A stretch of 64,000 bases of DNA from Plectrocnemia conspersa (lineage: Eukaryota > Arthropoda > Insecta > Trichoptera > Polycentropodidae), in contig VTFK01000213.1 in the NCBI GenBank assembly GCA_009617715.1, positions 1-64,000 on the forward strand. Direction: 5' to 3'. A program made the translations under genes and the position numbers. Numbering within the stretch: position 1 is the first letter of the stretch; each line of letters opens with the position of its first letter. Below are positions 47,331 through 61,679 of the stretch, piece by piece. A model generated the notes under the pieces. It did no database searches. It was given only the letters and a program-made list of their open reading frames with translations, and was not told where the DNA came from.

Positions 47331-49979
47331 TTAAGATGAGATTAAAATAAAATTATAATTTAATAAAATTATTCAGAATGAAAAATAAAATGTTTAAATA
47401 ATACCTTGCCCGTGGAATAGTCCCTAATTAATTAGAACACATCCTTGGGTCATGCTTATAAAAAAAAATGATTATACAACTTAATCAGAAACTAAAATCT
47501 TACAGAAGTGATCGGATGACATCTAATTCAGCAATTAAAGATGGACTATGATAAATTAGACCATGAACTTTGATTCTATGGCTTTCCGTGTTTTATTTTT
47601 TATAAATATATTTTTTTTGTATGCCAAAATGTGATTCATCGCACATATTTTGCAACCAATTTGGGTGTTTTACCAATTGTTTGATCGAAAATTTTATTTA
47701 TTTGCTATTATCTGATTTTTTCCGAAATATTATTTTTGAGGAAAAATATTCAAATGCTCTCTTCCACAAATAATTTTGGTTAAGAAATCATTTGACATAT
47801 TTATAAAGCTATATATTTATTTGTGAAGGCATTAGCAAGTTTTCTGTTAAACATAGATCGTATTCTGCAACGTATTAGATTATGGAATGTAAAGTGATCG
47901 TTGAGAAACGTAGCATTATTATAAAATGACCGATGATTGCGATTGCGTATCATTATTAAATGGTTGTTTGATTCGATTTTTTACACGCTCTAATATAGAT
48001 AATTTATCTATGTATGATTTTTTTCATGACTAAATATTAACGAGTGATAAGGAGATGGTATCGATGTTGCTCGAAATTCACTTGCGAAATATATTATTTT
48101 AACCGTAGGAAGGTAGGTTAAGGTCTAACCGGTTTGACGTTTTTGTCAGTTTATTTTTATTATTTACAAATGCAATTTAAAATTTTAATAAAGAATTGCT
48201 TCATTAAGTTTTCATAGAATTTTTTTGTAAGAATATTTTTTTTAGTATAATTTTTTTGCGTAAATTAGATACAAATGATTTAATATATTTATAAATATTT
48301 CTTTACAGGAATAATTTTGAAATATCACGTTCTAAGTATTACGATATGATTTTTTTTAGCAGAGTGTCAAATTTGATTTTTTAGAATCTGATAAAATTGT
48401 ATACTTTGTATTATATATGAAAGATAAAAAAACAACCCGTCAATCGAGTTCCATAAGCAAACGCCTGCCATTATCTAAATTTACGTTAATTTCCTAACAT
48501 TCCCAAGCATCGAATGTTTCTCATTCCTATCTACATTACATCATTGACGAATTTATAAGCCAATATGACAAGTAATATTCAATACAGTTTTCAACCTACT
48601 TTAAAATATAATTATATAAAGGCCTTTATTGGTATTTTTTAAACGCATCTCTGGTGTGGAGTTATTATATCTTCTTGTCTCAGTCAGATGACCAAAACCG
48701 GTCAGTAAATCTGATTACAATGGCCATTGTTGATGGGTTTTTTTGTTGCCGATGAGTTCGATATTACGATTCGAGTTATGCACACCGCGGCCTTGATCAG
48801 AATTATTTTACTCGTTCTCCGCAATGTTTCGTAACTCGAGCGGCGTAGCTTCGGTACAATTTCGCGACGTTTGGAAAGCACGTGATCGTAAAAGGAGTAA
48901 ATCATCGTGATTACGATGACGGAAACTCATATATCTATATTTTTAATAATAAAATATTTTACATATCATTGAATATGTATGGCGATTTAAATGTAAATTA
49001 AATCTTTGGGGAAAATGAAAGGTATTGATGTTTTTGATTGAATAGTGGTTTGATGTGTGAAAAATATGTGTGTGTGATTATTCGATTTAAAAAAACACTG
49101 ACATAACATAAATACAAAATTATTAATTTCAAGAGAAATTTAAAAATTGAATGAATTAATAAAACATTTAAGTCTTGCCCACTTAATTAAAAATGGACAG
49201 TCTTGTTTAATTATATTTTAATATCATCTCATAAAAAATCAGGAATGTATAGTATTTTAAGTATTCATACAAAATACCTGCAAATAAAATAAAAGGCAAA
49301 ACTAAAACACCCAAGCAAAAAATATAAATTGATATAGTAACTATAATAAGATATTTTTTGTCGAATAATAAAAAATATTAATTTATATTATTTCTGTTGT
49401 AATTTATATTTTTTTTTTAGCTTATATTCAGTTGCAGTGGATTATAATCTCAAACGTCTCTCAGCCAATAATTGGTCTTATTCATAAGAATTTTTATTAA
49501 AAATATTCTGCACCATCGAAATTTTCAGTTATGTTCTTAACTAGTTCATATTTTTAAATACGTTATAGATACCAATATCAGTGAAGAAATTTTTTATACG
49601 TTCCTTTCACATAATATTTTTTTCCTGCATATAATTAATAACCCTGTACATACAATTCAAGGACGTTAAGTTAAAATTCACATTATAAAAATATCTATTT
49701 AGGAGATATTTATACACAAATAAAAATGCATTTTTCTTTGTACATTTGTCACTGCAGAAAGCATAATCTGTCATGACTCATGAGTGATGTAACTTTTTGG
49801 ATCTTCTGACCCTTATCAGTCGACAAAAAATATCAAAGGTCTTATATAGAATATAATATTTATTTTAGACTACAGCGTAACCCATATTTACAATGGGTCG
49901 ATAACAACTTATTAAGATTAGAATTACAAATATGTGATCAATATAATTTTCATTATCATACAAAATATTTAAAATAATA
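47331..49979. other. AT-rich stretch with one mixed-composition patch
   Basis: A patch at 48650-48930 is less AT-rich and has a 67-codon minus-strand frame (MIYSFYDHVLSKRREIV) with no known similarity. No repeats or RNA genes recognised. Confidence 0.45.
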
Positions 49980-51140
49980 AAAGCAAAACGAGTCCTAAAT
50001 AAAAAATGGAAAACAAACAAACAATGTAGAAATATGGTTGGCAAAGCATTAATAATAGCTATAAAGAAATGGTATGAAAAAAAATAAGATAATTAATTAA
50101 TACAACACAAAGAAACGACATAATAAATATGGAGATTGACCGAAATATATGAATATAAGTTGAGAGTATAGAAGAAGTTTAGAAGATATTGTGAATTCAA
50201 TACCCTAATAATTTAGTACAATATAATAATGAAACATTGAATGTAAAATTTAGTTAATTAAAATCAGTATCATTAGAAGTAATTCATAACATAATATATA
50301 AATTAAAAAAAGGAACCAGTATCGATGAATTAGATGTAAATGTAATTAAAGTAACTTGGGAAATACTAGAAACTAAATTAAATTATTTAGTAAATAAAGC
50401 ACTCTCTGAAGGAGAAATACATGATAAATTAAAAATTGCTAATATTATACATATACCTAAAATAAGATATAGTAAAAAGTTTGAGGTAATGAGACCAATT
50501 AAAATGTTGCTTTGTATAGAAAAAGTGGTGTATGAAGTAGTAATTAAACAATTAAAGGATTTTATTAATTCTTAAAACATTCTATATGAACAACAATCGG
50601 GATTCAGAGAAAAACATTCCACTGAGACTGCGTTACAAGTAGTGATAAATGATTGGTTGTTGACCATGGATACGAATAAAATCATTGGCAGATTTCTTGG
50701 ATTTCAAGAGAGCTTTCAAAACAGCAGACATTAGAGAATATCGGTGTAAGTGAAATATTTTTAAGATAGTTTATTAAATATTTAAAAAAAAAGTTCAAAT
50801 AAATTATGCATATTTCAAAGAGAAATGAATATCTCATGGTGTACCATATTGGTCTAAATTGGGACCATTGTTATTTATATTATATATTAACGACATAGTT
50901 AATAATATAAAAATGTAAAATACATCTGTTTGCGGATGACATATTGCATAGGTGATACTATTAAAGAAGTTGTAGATAATTTAAATATTAAATTAAGTAT
51001 AGTAAAAATATGGTTAAAAAATAAACTAAATGTATGCTTATTAATTAAAAACATATGTTAGATAGTAATATAAAAATAGTTATATATAGCTCTATTATAG
51101 AAATAGTTGATAATATAAAATATTTAGGAGTAATTTAATT
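49980..51140 (+). mobile_element. Second LINE remnant: reverse transcriptase
   Basis: Plus-strand fragments give a colinear non-LTR reverse transcriptase: HNIIYKLKKGTSIDELDVNV, VNKALSEGEIHDKLKIANII, HIPK, MRPIKMLLCIEKVVYE, LYEQQSGFREKHSTETALQV, DFKRAF-like residues in broken frame near 50695, LFILYINDIVNNIK-like residues near 50870-50910, and the catalytic HLFADDIL at 50923-50946. Frameshifts and stops are frequent. The encoded protein differs from the Jockey copy at 40-42 kb, so it is a different family. Upstream bases from about 49980 resemble the lysine-rich segment before the polymerase domain. Confidence 0.8.
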
Positions 51141-54100
51141 TAAATGTTAACGTGATTTTAGACAGTGCTTCAGCGTGAATTTAGTTACTGTTGATATTCT
51201 TAGATAGTCACAATTTCAGTTTAATTTCATTCTTTATGTAACATTAAAAAACCTTGATATAGTATTAATCATTATTAACTACTTTATATTTTTTGTTATG
51301 ATACAATTAGGGTATTAGAATTTCTGTAGTACATTTATATAAAAATTCACACGTATGGCAAAAGGTTATAAACAATCACTCTGACGCCTATTACTTGACC
51401 AATCTGCTAGCAAGACGTTGTGCAAGATAAAATAGCGTGAACATACTAGTTTCGTGATCTTTTTACGGTTTATTTTACTTCGCCTCTGTCCCACCACTAA
51501 GTCGCAACATAATAACGAGAGGAGCGAATGTGTCGCATTTTAGGGTTGAGAAACCGAAAAACTCATTAAATGTGTTGAAAAATTCTTTTCTAAGTCATTT
51601 ATTATAGATAATTCAGCTTGATTCGATCGGACGTAAAATATGTACTTATCAAACCAAGTACTCAATTAGGAAATGAACGCAAAAAATCAATTATGTGCAA
51701 TTGTTCGTAGTGTGTACATTTTTTCATTGGTACAACTTGAGCATGTGTAACGTTACGTGAGTGGTCGGTGATAAATATCAAAAATATTGTAAAAAATTAA
51801 TGATGCATATATTGTATTAATATCCTAAAAAAAAAATTTTTGTCTTTTACATACATTAACATTTATTTAATAGTTCTTGAGATGTGACATGCTTTAAATA
51901 CAAAAACTTCCATCAGTAGATCCATCGTTGTCTGTGTTAAATTATTGAGATTTGTTGCATGAAGTTGAATAATTTAAAGATTAATAAGCAAAAAATCTAA
52001 ATTTATTTCGAAATAGTTCTAAATATGTATATTTTAAACTGTTTATATGCAAAAAAAACATTTAAATTCAATTACTAATATATTAATATTAAAAATAAAG
52101 TTTATAAGTATTTTTAATATAATACAAATTATTTAATATATTTTATTAAAAAAAGTCTAGGCAACGTAGTTGAGTATTATAAGATTTATATTTAATTCAA
52201 ACAATTAGGATCATTAAGAAAATATTTTTTTATGTCTAATTAAAATATTTCGCATAAAGTATGATTTCAGAAAATATGTTACAGTGGTGCCTATTTTTTT
52301 ATTTATTTATAGCCTAGAAAAGATTAACTCGTACCTTTTATTATTTATTCAAGATGTTAAAAATATATAAAATGCCATTTTTGTACATAAGTATTTCTGT
52401 ATTTATTATGATGTAGCTTTTTTGGATTTTTTATATTGTAAATAGTGAGCCAAGAAACAAATAATCTGTAGCTTTTCTAGTTAAATAAACACAATAATGC
52501 AAATGTATAATATTAATAATGTCACCACTATAATAATGTAATAATTAAATTAACAATCCATACTGTAATAAATATTATAATTACACACTTTTCATTCATA
52601 TCCGATTCACGAGTATTCCTTTTTCAATTGCCTTCAATACATAATCGTGACTCGGATTTTGCTACTAGCATTGCTTTATAAGAAGTCGTAAATCTGTTTT
52701 CCATGACTAGTTATTTCAAGAGTATATATCTAGATCCAAGCTAAACACAGAAAATGTAAAAATTTTGATATTTACATATTACATTATTTTACTTGCACCT
52801 TCTCAGTGGCGTTTGAATACATTATATTTGCATACTACATTTTTTATATCAACGTGAAATATCATTAGACCATATATTGGACAACGTTTGATATTTGGAA
52901 TCCATATTTATTGCAAGCAAAATAATAAATTTATCATTTTTCAATGTTAAAACGATTGAGGATTAAATAAATTTAGGGTTATGTATTACACAACTTGTAT
53001 TGTTTTTATCAATTTGTTATATTAGTACTGCAATATATTTTTTATATTTAATTTGAGTTTAATTCTGTAACATATGTAATTTCTGTAACAATAAAAATAA
53101 TTTTATCTGACCTCAGATGTATTATTGGTCAACCATCTATAATAAACGAGGTCATCAATATGCGTTTGTGTACTTTCAAAGATCCTCAGAGAGTGTTTTA
53201 CTCTTCTTTTTTGTTACGAAAGCATCGGCAATGTGTTTAACTGGCCTTGTTAAACGGTGTTTTTTATTTTCAATACCCAATAAATAAACCGCAAAGGAGA
53301 CGTTTATGGAGTTTACAATCAATTAAACGACCGTAAAATTAATTTAACAGCTACGATACAATTTAGGCATACATGGTCAGTGTAATTCTGCAATTCCGTT
53401 TATAAATTATATTTTGCGCAGGAAATTCAACGCCCGCGCTATATAATTAATATTTATTAAGTTATACTAAAAATAGTTAGTATTTTGCTGCAGTTGTTTG
53501 TATATGGAGCAAATTGTGTAACGGTCCTTTGCATATTACGGTCACAATTAAACGTTGCGTTTGTGATTAGCAACTCGTCGGAACAGAGACAGGTTGCATT
53601 AGTTTTTATTTTTTAGGTTTTCATTTGCAAAGTGCAATTATGGTTTTGCAAGAAAATTCCAATAGAAGCGCAGCTTCTAAATTGTAACATTGTTTATTTT
53701 ATTATGATTTTAATATTTTAACATCAAATGGTTTAAGTGGAAGCACAATAGTATATAAAAAACATTACATTTAATAATTTGGTAATATGTCAAAATCATT
53801 TGAGCCATTTCCTGCAATATTCATTAATCATTAAAAGCACCATTTCAATTCGATGAGCCTATAAGGTAAGAAACTATGAGCGAGATTAATTAATTCAATA
53901 AAAATAACATTTACATTGAAATTTTTATCACAGAAAAAGTTGTTTATAATACTTTTCAGAACGATGGATAATAAAAAAAATTCGTAAAATTTTATATCAA
54001 TATTATTCAAAGTTTTCGAGGCATGTTTAATATTCATAATTAAACTAATTCTACAAAAACATTAGTAATCAATAATCACCTATTTGGTTGTCTACATAGT

Positions 54101-54252
54101 CACATAGAAACAAGTCAAGCTTACTTTAAAATACACTTCCTAATAACATCCACGTAAAATTGAAATAAAATCCTGTCAAATTAAATATCAAGATGAAAAA
54201 TCTGCTTCCTGCACAAATAAATCTATGGTACCCCAGGACAGTATGCTGAGAC
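51141..54252. other. AT-rich stretch, with a more complex block at 53100-53650
   Basis: Most is low-complexity AT. The block at 53100-53650 has more balanced sequence without long open frames and could be conserved regulatory DNA or a decayed element. A patch at 51350-51560 is similar. No gene is supported. Confidence 0.4.
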
Positions 54253-54669
54253 TAGGGCGTCCAAATACCCGCCCAAATTAATTACCCGGTTCTCGGGTAT
54301 TTTTTATAAAGGAACTGGGTACCTGGTTCGGCTCCTAGTAATTTTTGTTAACTATTATATACTGACCCGATTTTGAATTTCATCTTGAATTATCTTGAAT
54401 TTTAATCATAATTCATTTCACTTATCACTACATATTCTGTGCATCTGTGATTTTAATGGACTTCCTGGAAGCAGGAAATATCATTTTTTCAAAATAGAAA
54501 AAAAGACTGATAATTTTGCTTCTTTAAAATCGTGTGACAACAGATGTTTAATTAAAAAAAAAACAATATATTGAAATGAAAAGAACCGTGTACCCGTTAA
54601 ATTACCCGGTTCTTTTTCATTTAAAAACACGTGGATATCCGGGGGCTCTTATCCAGTTTGGAAGCCCTA
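54253..54669. mobile_element. hAT-like MITE
   Basis: The ends form a terminal inverted repeat: TAGGGCGTCCAAA at the left and the complement of TAGGGCTTCCAAA at the right. The interior has no coding potential but repeats ATTACCCGGTTCT twice and has CCGGATATCC-like motifs near the right end. The flanking octamers (GCTGAGAC and GCTACATT) agree only partly, as expected for an old 8-bp hAT target duplication. Length is about 417 bp. Confidence 0.65.
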
Positions 54670-55456
54670 GCTACATTTATTGTGATTTTAGGTTATTAAA
54701 TATTTGTAATTTTCAATTGACGAATAGTAAAGGATTAAATAATATTCTCATTGTTTTTATGAAACATAAAGTACAGTTCAAATAATAAAAATCTATTGTA
54801 AAAAAAAACAATAAAGAGTATTAAGACTATTTATTTTATTTAAAAAATATTAGGACATTTAATGCTTAAAACTTTATATCAGTACGAATTTTAATATTAA
54901 TCATCATACAAATCACTATGCTGGAACAATTATTACCATAATAAATTATTTAAGACAGACTTGAAGTAAACATGTTTTTATCGATTTAATAGAGATAACG
55001 AAATCAGTGCTAACACTGAGGAAGTCCACAGCAGCATAATTAGCTCAGAATGATGAGTAATTTATACAATTTCGGCAATTACAATGTGTTTTTTCATTAT
55101 TGTTTTGTTTTTTGCTGTTATATACAACAAACATATAAAAGGTAATACAGCAATACTTATGCCAATCAATACACAAAAAGTTGATTTAAGAAATAATTCA
55201 ATTTATAGAACGTTTATATTTTACTAATTTTTTAAAATAGTACACGACAAAAAACACGCCAATTATTAAGTAAAGTTCTAAAATTTTACAATTGTTTAGC
55301 AGTACAAATAAATAACAAAAATAAAAAGATAAATTTAAAAAAAAAATCGCAATCAGTTTATAGATAGAGCAACGGTACAGTGTACAAAAAATGACTACCT
55401 GCGTTGTTGAAGTAAAAAAATATCTGAAAAATAATATATTTTACAACTGTAATTTT

Positions 55457-55489
55457 AGAGTTGGTCAGTTTAAGTATAAGACCAACTCT
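55457..55489. repeat. Stem-loop A: perfect 10-bp stem, 13-base loop
   Basis: AGAGTTGGTC at 55457-55466 pairs with GACCAACTCT at 55480-55489. It lies immediately upstream of a second stem-loop. Confidence 0.85.
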
Positions 55490-55493
55490 TTAT

Positions 55494-55529
55494 AGCAGAC
55501 ACTAAACAGGTGAAAGTTTAGTGTCAGCT
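55494..55529. repeat. Stem-loop B: 13 of 14 base pairs, 8-base loop
   Basis: AGCAGACACTAAAC at 55494-55507 pairs with GTTTAGTGTCAGCT at 55516-55529 except for one A-A mismatch. The loop is AGGTGAAA. Four bases separate it from stem-loop A. Confidence 0.85.
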
Positions 55530-58500
55530 CATTATAAAGCTACCATATGCAAGTCCAAAGCTAAAAATTCTCAAGAATAGATAGATTTTCAATAAATTAG
55601 CAGTCAACGTGAACACAGAAAATCATAATCCAAAGCTCCTAATATAATGACGCTGGTATAGATATAGATTTTATAGAGATATCTAAAAAATATTATATGT
55701 CTTTTAATCATGATTAAATTTTTAGTCTCGCAAAGATTCCAAATTATTGATACTGTTTGAAGATTATTATTGAGAAAAGTGTTATCAAGGACGCTAATCA
55801 CCGATGGATCAATGTAAAAGTCGTTTCTTACATATAAGCATAGCATCTTAGAAGACACAAATATTGTTGAAATATAGAGAAAATTTCCACTTCCTCTCCA
55901 ATGTTATTTCCAGGGCTTTTGTGAAAATTTCTCTGACCAGTTTATTTTTACAAATTTAATAAGAAAACTCCACTGGTAGTAAAAATCCAGATAACGACAC
56001 GATATGGTTCTTTCCAATGCTAAAAGTTAATTGTCAGCAGACCATTTCCACAATTAATCTAGATCGGAAATCTTTCGGAAACCTTTGAACACTTTCATCG
56101 ACATATAATAAAAAATAAATCTTGTCTATGTCGTTTTTGAATAATAACAACCGTGATACCAGTTGGAACCTTGACTTCAGAGTTTAACACTCATTTGACA
56201 GATAGTCATCATAGCTCATAAAGTTTTAAAGCCAAAATTTTATAAAGATTCATACTCAAATAATAATGAGCTACAACTTGTTTTATCCAGATGATATTAA
56301 ATATACATGCATAAATATACATTAACCATAAAATAACATTACATTTCGTTTATACATGATTTTAAAAACAATCTGCATAAATTATATCGTAAAAATACAT
56401 TATATATTGCTCATCTTGCCTTTTTGTGTCAAGGGTCACAGTGTACTTCATTTACATGGACTGATGTTATTATTATACAATATTTTCACTCGTTCAAAAC
56501 TCATCCGACTAGTTTTTTTACATTAAAATCAAAATTAATTTGATTATGGAAAATAAATTTTCGAACTACCGATGAAGGTCACGAAAAACCTTTAAAAATC
56601 GATATTTTTATATAATGTTCTAGTTATTTAGTATAAATTAAAATAATATATTTAATACAACGTTTCTCAACACACAATCGTTGCATCTGTGACGCTAAAC
56701 TAGTTTTAAGGTTATTAGGACATTAATAGAAATTTGCAATTGGCACAATTTGTATTAGCATAATATATTTGACATTTTCGTAGCAATTTATAAATAGACA
56801 AAAGGTGAGGTATACTCAACAAAAGTGTAAGTGACTGACAAAATTGTGTGGAAACCAGTTTTTTGTGAATATTCATTCATTACCAAATTAATTAAACTCT
56901 TATATAACCTTGCAGGACAATTTAAATTAACATTCACGGTATTTAAAATATTTTTATATAAAAAAAAAAAAATTTATCATTTTAAGGTTTCTCTAATATC
57001 GTTGTCAATACGTGTAACTTTAACATATTAAAATAAATAAAAACATATTTATTATAATATTTTATTCTTTAGTCACCGATTAGTCACCGACATATACTAT
57101 CATGCTGGATAAATAATATTATGCATTCGATTCGTAAATGTACATCTTAACGTTTTTTTATTAAACGCTCTTCGAAATCTTAAAAGCACTCGATAAAAAG
57201 AATCGAAATCAAAATTTGTAAAAATATTATAAGTAACACGAAAGTATCTGCAAAATATTTTTAGAGAAACTCGTGGTTTTAAGGGTGTTAAACAACGATA
57301 CATCGCTTTTGATCATTATATAAATTAAATGCTAAAAAAATCATCGTTGGCGTTGTGATGCTCGAAAAATAAATTTAATTGGTGAACTTCCGTTAGTATG
57401 ACAATGTCATGAAACAGTTTTTGAATGACTTTAGTTATAATAATGTATAGGAATAATCGATAAATATGTGAAAAATAAGAATTTTTAATACTGTAACACC
57501 CAAAGGGTAGATATTTGAGACACAATCCTACTCAAAGAAAAAATAAAATAATTAACATATTTTTATAAGTTAGTTAAAATTTTTAACTATAAATGATAAT
57601 GCTACTAGTCGGTGTGACATTGTGATGGAATATGGAAATTGTAGGCATATAGCTTGAAATGCGTTTTTGCATATTATAATTTCCGTGTTCGAGAGTGGAA
57701 AAATATAAAATTCAAGGCGATTTCACCGCAAAATTAAAATATCGCAACTATTCGTCAAAATTTTCTTAACCTTATAATGGCCTTCTACAATCTTCAAATT
57801 TGCTTTGAAATCGTTCATTATGTAAAGTAATCTGTATTTCGGGGGTTTACTAGTCTACCAGATATGTCAATTTTGATTTATAATGATTATGCGACATAGC
57901 CGGATAAGACAAAGTGCAAAAAATGTATAATGTTATAGAAAAATTGTATATGCCAGTGGCTTCAAACTTTTTTATTATATAGTATACAAAAAATTATATA
58001 TTGCTATAGTAAGCATTAAAAATAATACAAAAACAGCAGTTTTCAAAAACCTGCATGGACCATTTGGGATGAATTTTAAACACTAGAACCAGACATGCCA
58101 TAATTTCCATAACTGCTCCAAAGCTGTTATGTAAATTGTTAAAAAATCCGTGGTTTTATAGTGAATATCAATTTATGTGACATAGTTATCCATATATAGT
58201 ACAAAAATAAATAATCCTGTTTTATGTGATATTCAAATAGCTTAAGAATAAAATAAAGTATGTGATGCCATCTTCTATGACGTATTTCAAGTTTTCATGA
58301 TGGTCTCTATTTTACACTTAAATAAATCAGGGGTCAAGGATTTTTTTGATAATATTACCACAAAATATATTACTTCTGAATGCAAAACTAAAAAAGTAAT
58401 TTTTAATTTTAATGTATTTGTATTAATAAGTTTAAGCTAATTTTTCCGATAAATTAGTACAAAACGACATTTTTTACTCACTGATATTTAACTAAAATAT

Positions 58501-59084
58501 AATATTAAATAAATAACCTGCTATTTTTTTCTAAAGAAATGTTAAATATCTTCTTTATGAATTACTATTTAATTTATATTAATTTTTAGGTTAAATTTTA
58601 TTTTTAAAAATAAAGTGTATATTTAACAGAACTACATAAATAATAAAAGTAGTAACAGATAGAATAAATAAAAATCATCAAAATGTGCTTTTAAAAATAA
58701 TGTATATTTTTAATCTAGCACTAAAATTGTTTTAAAATCAATTCTGAAATTACCTTAAACAAAATACTGTACTTTGTTTTAAGCTCATATCCTTGAACTA
58801 AAAAAATCCTTGCAAAAAATGTTATTGTAAACGCCAGAAGCATTTCATAGATTCCTCATATTCTAGTGTGACTCATACACATAGACCTTTGAATCTTGAC
58901 ATAAAAACAACCTATTTGTCTTATCCAGAAGTTCAATAAATGCTTCAAATGTGTTTCTTTACTTTTTACCCAAATTAATCTGATTTTACAACCACTAGCC
59001 TAGATCATTCAAATTAATGTTAAAATCATGGATCTCGAAACTAAGCATCCAAAAGTGATTCCAATATATATTTTTTGTTTATTA

Positions 59085-59145
59085 TAAAAATTCAGTTGCA
59101 ACATGACAAGCGTTAGCCCAATGCCAACTGGATAATCTGTGTCAA
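59085..59145 (-). mobile_element. SINE family 3'-end copy
   Basis: The minus strand reads GCATTGGGCTAACGCTTGTC then ATGTTGCAAC, matching the 3' block of the copy at 11148-11560. Confidence 0.65.
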
Positions 59146-59309
59146 TTTGATACGAGCCCAACTGGTAGCGAGTTCAGGGGCTAAACTGTATTTTTATGTC
59201 TCGGAGTGCTATTTATTTAAAAAAATATTGTACATACTTGGGGAGAATAGTTTTTTCTAAGCAATAAAATTATTTAACTATTATTGCCTGTATCGATATT
59301 AGCATATCC

Positions 59310-59385
59310 TTCAATCTTCCATTGCATTATAACAGGCGTTAGCCCAACGCGTCTCACCTTGATAGTGACCAAATGTTGCATTTAT
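59310..59385 (-). mobile_element. SINE family 3'-end copy
   Basis: The minus strand reads CGCGTTGGGCTAACGCCTGT then TATAATGCAATGGAAGATT, again the shared 3' block. It lies about 200 bases from the previous copy in the same orientation. Confidence 0.65.
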
Positions 59386-59386
59386 A

Positions 59387-59392
<6 letters not shown>

Positions 59393-59425
<33 letters not shown>
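59393..59425. repeat. TA dinucleotide microsatellite
   Basis: An uninterrupted TA run directly beside a SINE 3' end. Confidence 0.9.
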
Positions 59426-59429
<4 letters not shown>

Positions 59430-60261
59430 AAGTATTTTAAAAATATACATAAGAAATATGGTTTCATACGAATATTACAATATATAAAAATATATTTTTA
59501 TTTTTATCGAAATCAGATGTGTCAATATGTAAAAACATGCATATAAAACCGTAAACCAGTTGACATTTTAAAATATGTGACTATAGAAAAAAGTAGATTT
59601 TAATGATAGCCATAATTTAATAATTCATAAGAAATTTTTATTTATAAAATGATGATATTTAGATTAAAAAATTTATTCGTCCTTGAATAAATGTTTTTCT
59701 AAAATTACTCTAATATATTTATATAATAATTTTCATTAGATATTCCTAATGAGAAAGTCATATCGTTACAACAAAATATTTTAAATGCCTATTAATGAAT
59801 AGTATTAAAATATTATAATTTATTTCTGTTTTGATTAACAATTTCATGGGTGAAAATTAAATTTGACTAATAATTTGCTTAATGAAGTGATAACAACTGT
59901 TACTAAATGCACATTCTATTATATTTTTTATACATAAAAAATATATGCTGTATATAATGGTTACTTTATATTCAATCCTACTTCTTTTAACAGATCTAAA
60001 TTAAAATTTGTATTGCTATTTTTTATGAATTTACTCAAATTATTGGCACTGTTTCATCTTAACCATCCATTTCAAATTTTACTCAGTTGCACTTTAGGAC
60101 CCTAAAGAAAACAAAGAACCACCATATCATACTTTGCCACTGCTTGCACGTTTTAATCTAGAAACGGATTATTATTAATGGATTAGAAATGGTATTAGAA
60201 ATTATGCGTAAAATAATCTCAGATTTTTTTTTTGTTTAAAAAAGTTTCATTTATCATGTCA

Positions 60262-60281
60262 TCAGCTGTTATCAGCTGTTT
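60262..60281 (+). repeat. Tandem decamer with two E-boxes
   Basis: ATCAGCTGTT occurs twice in direct succession, giving two CAGCTG sites ten bases apart. It may be a bHLH binding site or chance. Confidence 0.5.
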
Positions 60282-61679
60282 TAAGCGACCCAGATGTATA
60301 AAATTAACGGCTTGAGTTGCTCGTTAATAATAAAAAAAGATGCCTACGACAATATGTGTATCTTTAGCACAATTTTTTTGAAACACCATTCCACCGTAAG
60401 ATCCTTAGTAGTAACCATACCAAAAGCATTGTTTAGTTTGCGAAAAAATTGCTCTTATTTTCCAATTTTAATTGAAAGTAAAATCAGCGGCAAAACCAAT
60501 TTTGATATTACTAAATATAGTTGATGGACATGGACACGATAAAATGGTAACAACAAAAAAAATATTGAAACAGAAAATATTTTCCTAGCAACTCAATGTT
60601 ATCAAAATAAAATAGTTAACTCGTTTTATATATATTTTAAAATTGTATTTAAATATAAAAAAAACTTAGGTTAATGAAGCTATTAAATTTATCATATAAT
60701 AAAATATATAAAAAATCATTATTGAAAATTAAAATATTTTGTAACAAGCGATTTAATCTCATTGAATTAACTACGCGGTAATAGTACAGATTAGATCCTA
60801 CATGTAAACGTATACGATACAATGCATATTATGCCAGTAGTGTACTGTATAAAAGATTGTGTTTAGTTTTCTAAATTGCACATTCAGAAAGTATTGCAGC
60901 GTTTGATATATACGATAAAATCAGTTGTCATTTTGCCGTTTTGTAACAAATCTAATTCAGAGTCAGTTATCTTCAGATCGTTGTTAGTTCAAACGAAATG
61001 TTCATTTATAATATAGAGTCATTATTGTAAATTGCAAGTATAGAAAAAACATGATTTTAATTTCTATATAACTTTTCATTCTAAGATGAATAAGTAATTT
61101 ACCGGAAAATAATCTTATTAAATTGCTGAATTGCCGAGGCTAAAATATGAATTTTAAAATTAGGATTTAATTATTTTGCTAATTAATAAATATTATACAC
61201 TATATAATCTTTACAAACTAGTTTAATAGATGTTTTATTAAATACATGTTGAACTAGGAATATTAATTAATAAGAGTTTATTTATAAATAGCGTTAAAAA
61301 TATATTTTAGCGTGAATTTGTTGCTCAAATTTGATATTGACCTTTGTGGTTAAAACACCTTGAACGCTATTTAACGTCCGTTTAAGTTTAAATTAATATT
61401 AATTAAAGTAATAAGTATATAAAAAATAAATAAATCAATAAAAACGAATCTAATAAATAATAATAAAAAAGCTTTTATATATAATTATAATTAACTTAAA
61501 CTCACTATTGGCCTAGACACGTTGGCGCTATGTATTGCACTAATATGCACAGTATAAAGCAAATATTGATAATGCAGAGGTTGTCAAATAGTTGATCATG
61601 GCAAAATAATGCAAATATATATATATTATATTTTAATATATAATATATACTGATGATGAACTACGTTAGCTCGTTGTAT

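Larger units (their letters stand above)
54670..59084. other. AT-rich stretch with paired stem-loops
   Basis: Contains the tandem hairpins at 55457-55529 and otherwise low-complexity AT sequence with short unremarkable frames. No gene is supported. Confidence 0.5.
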
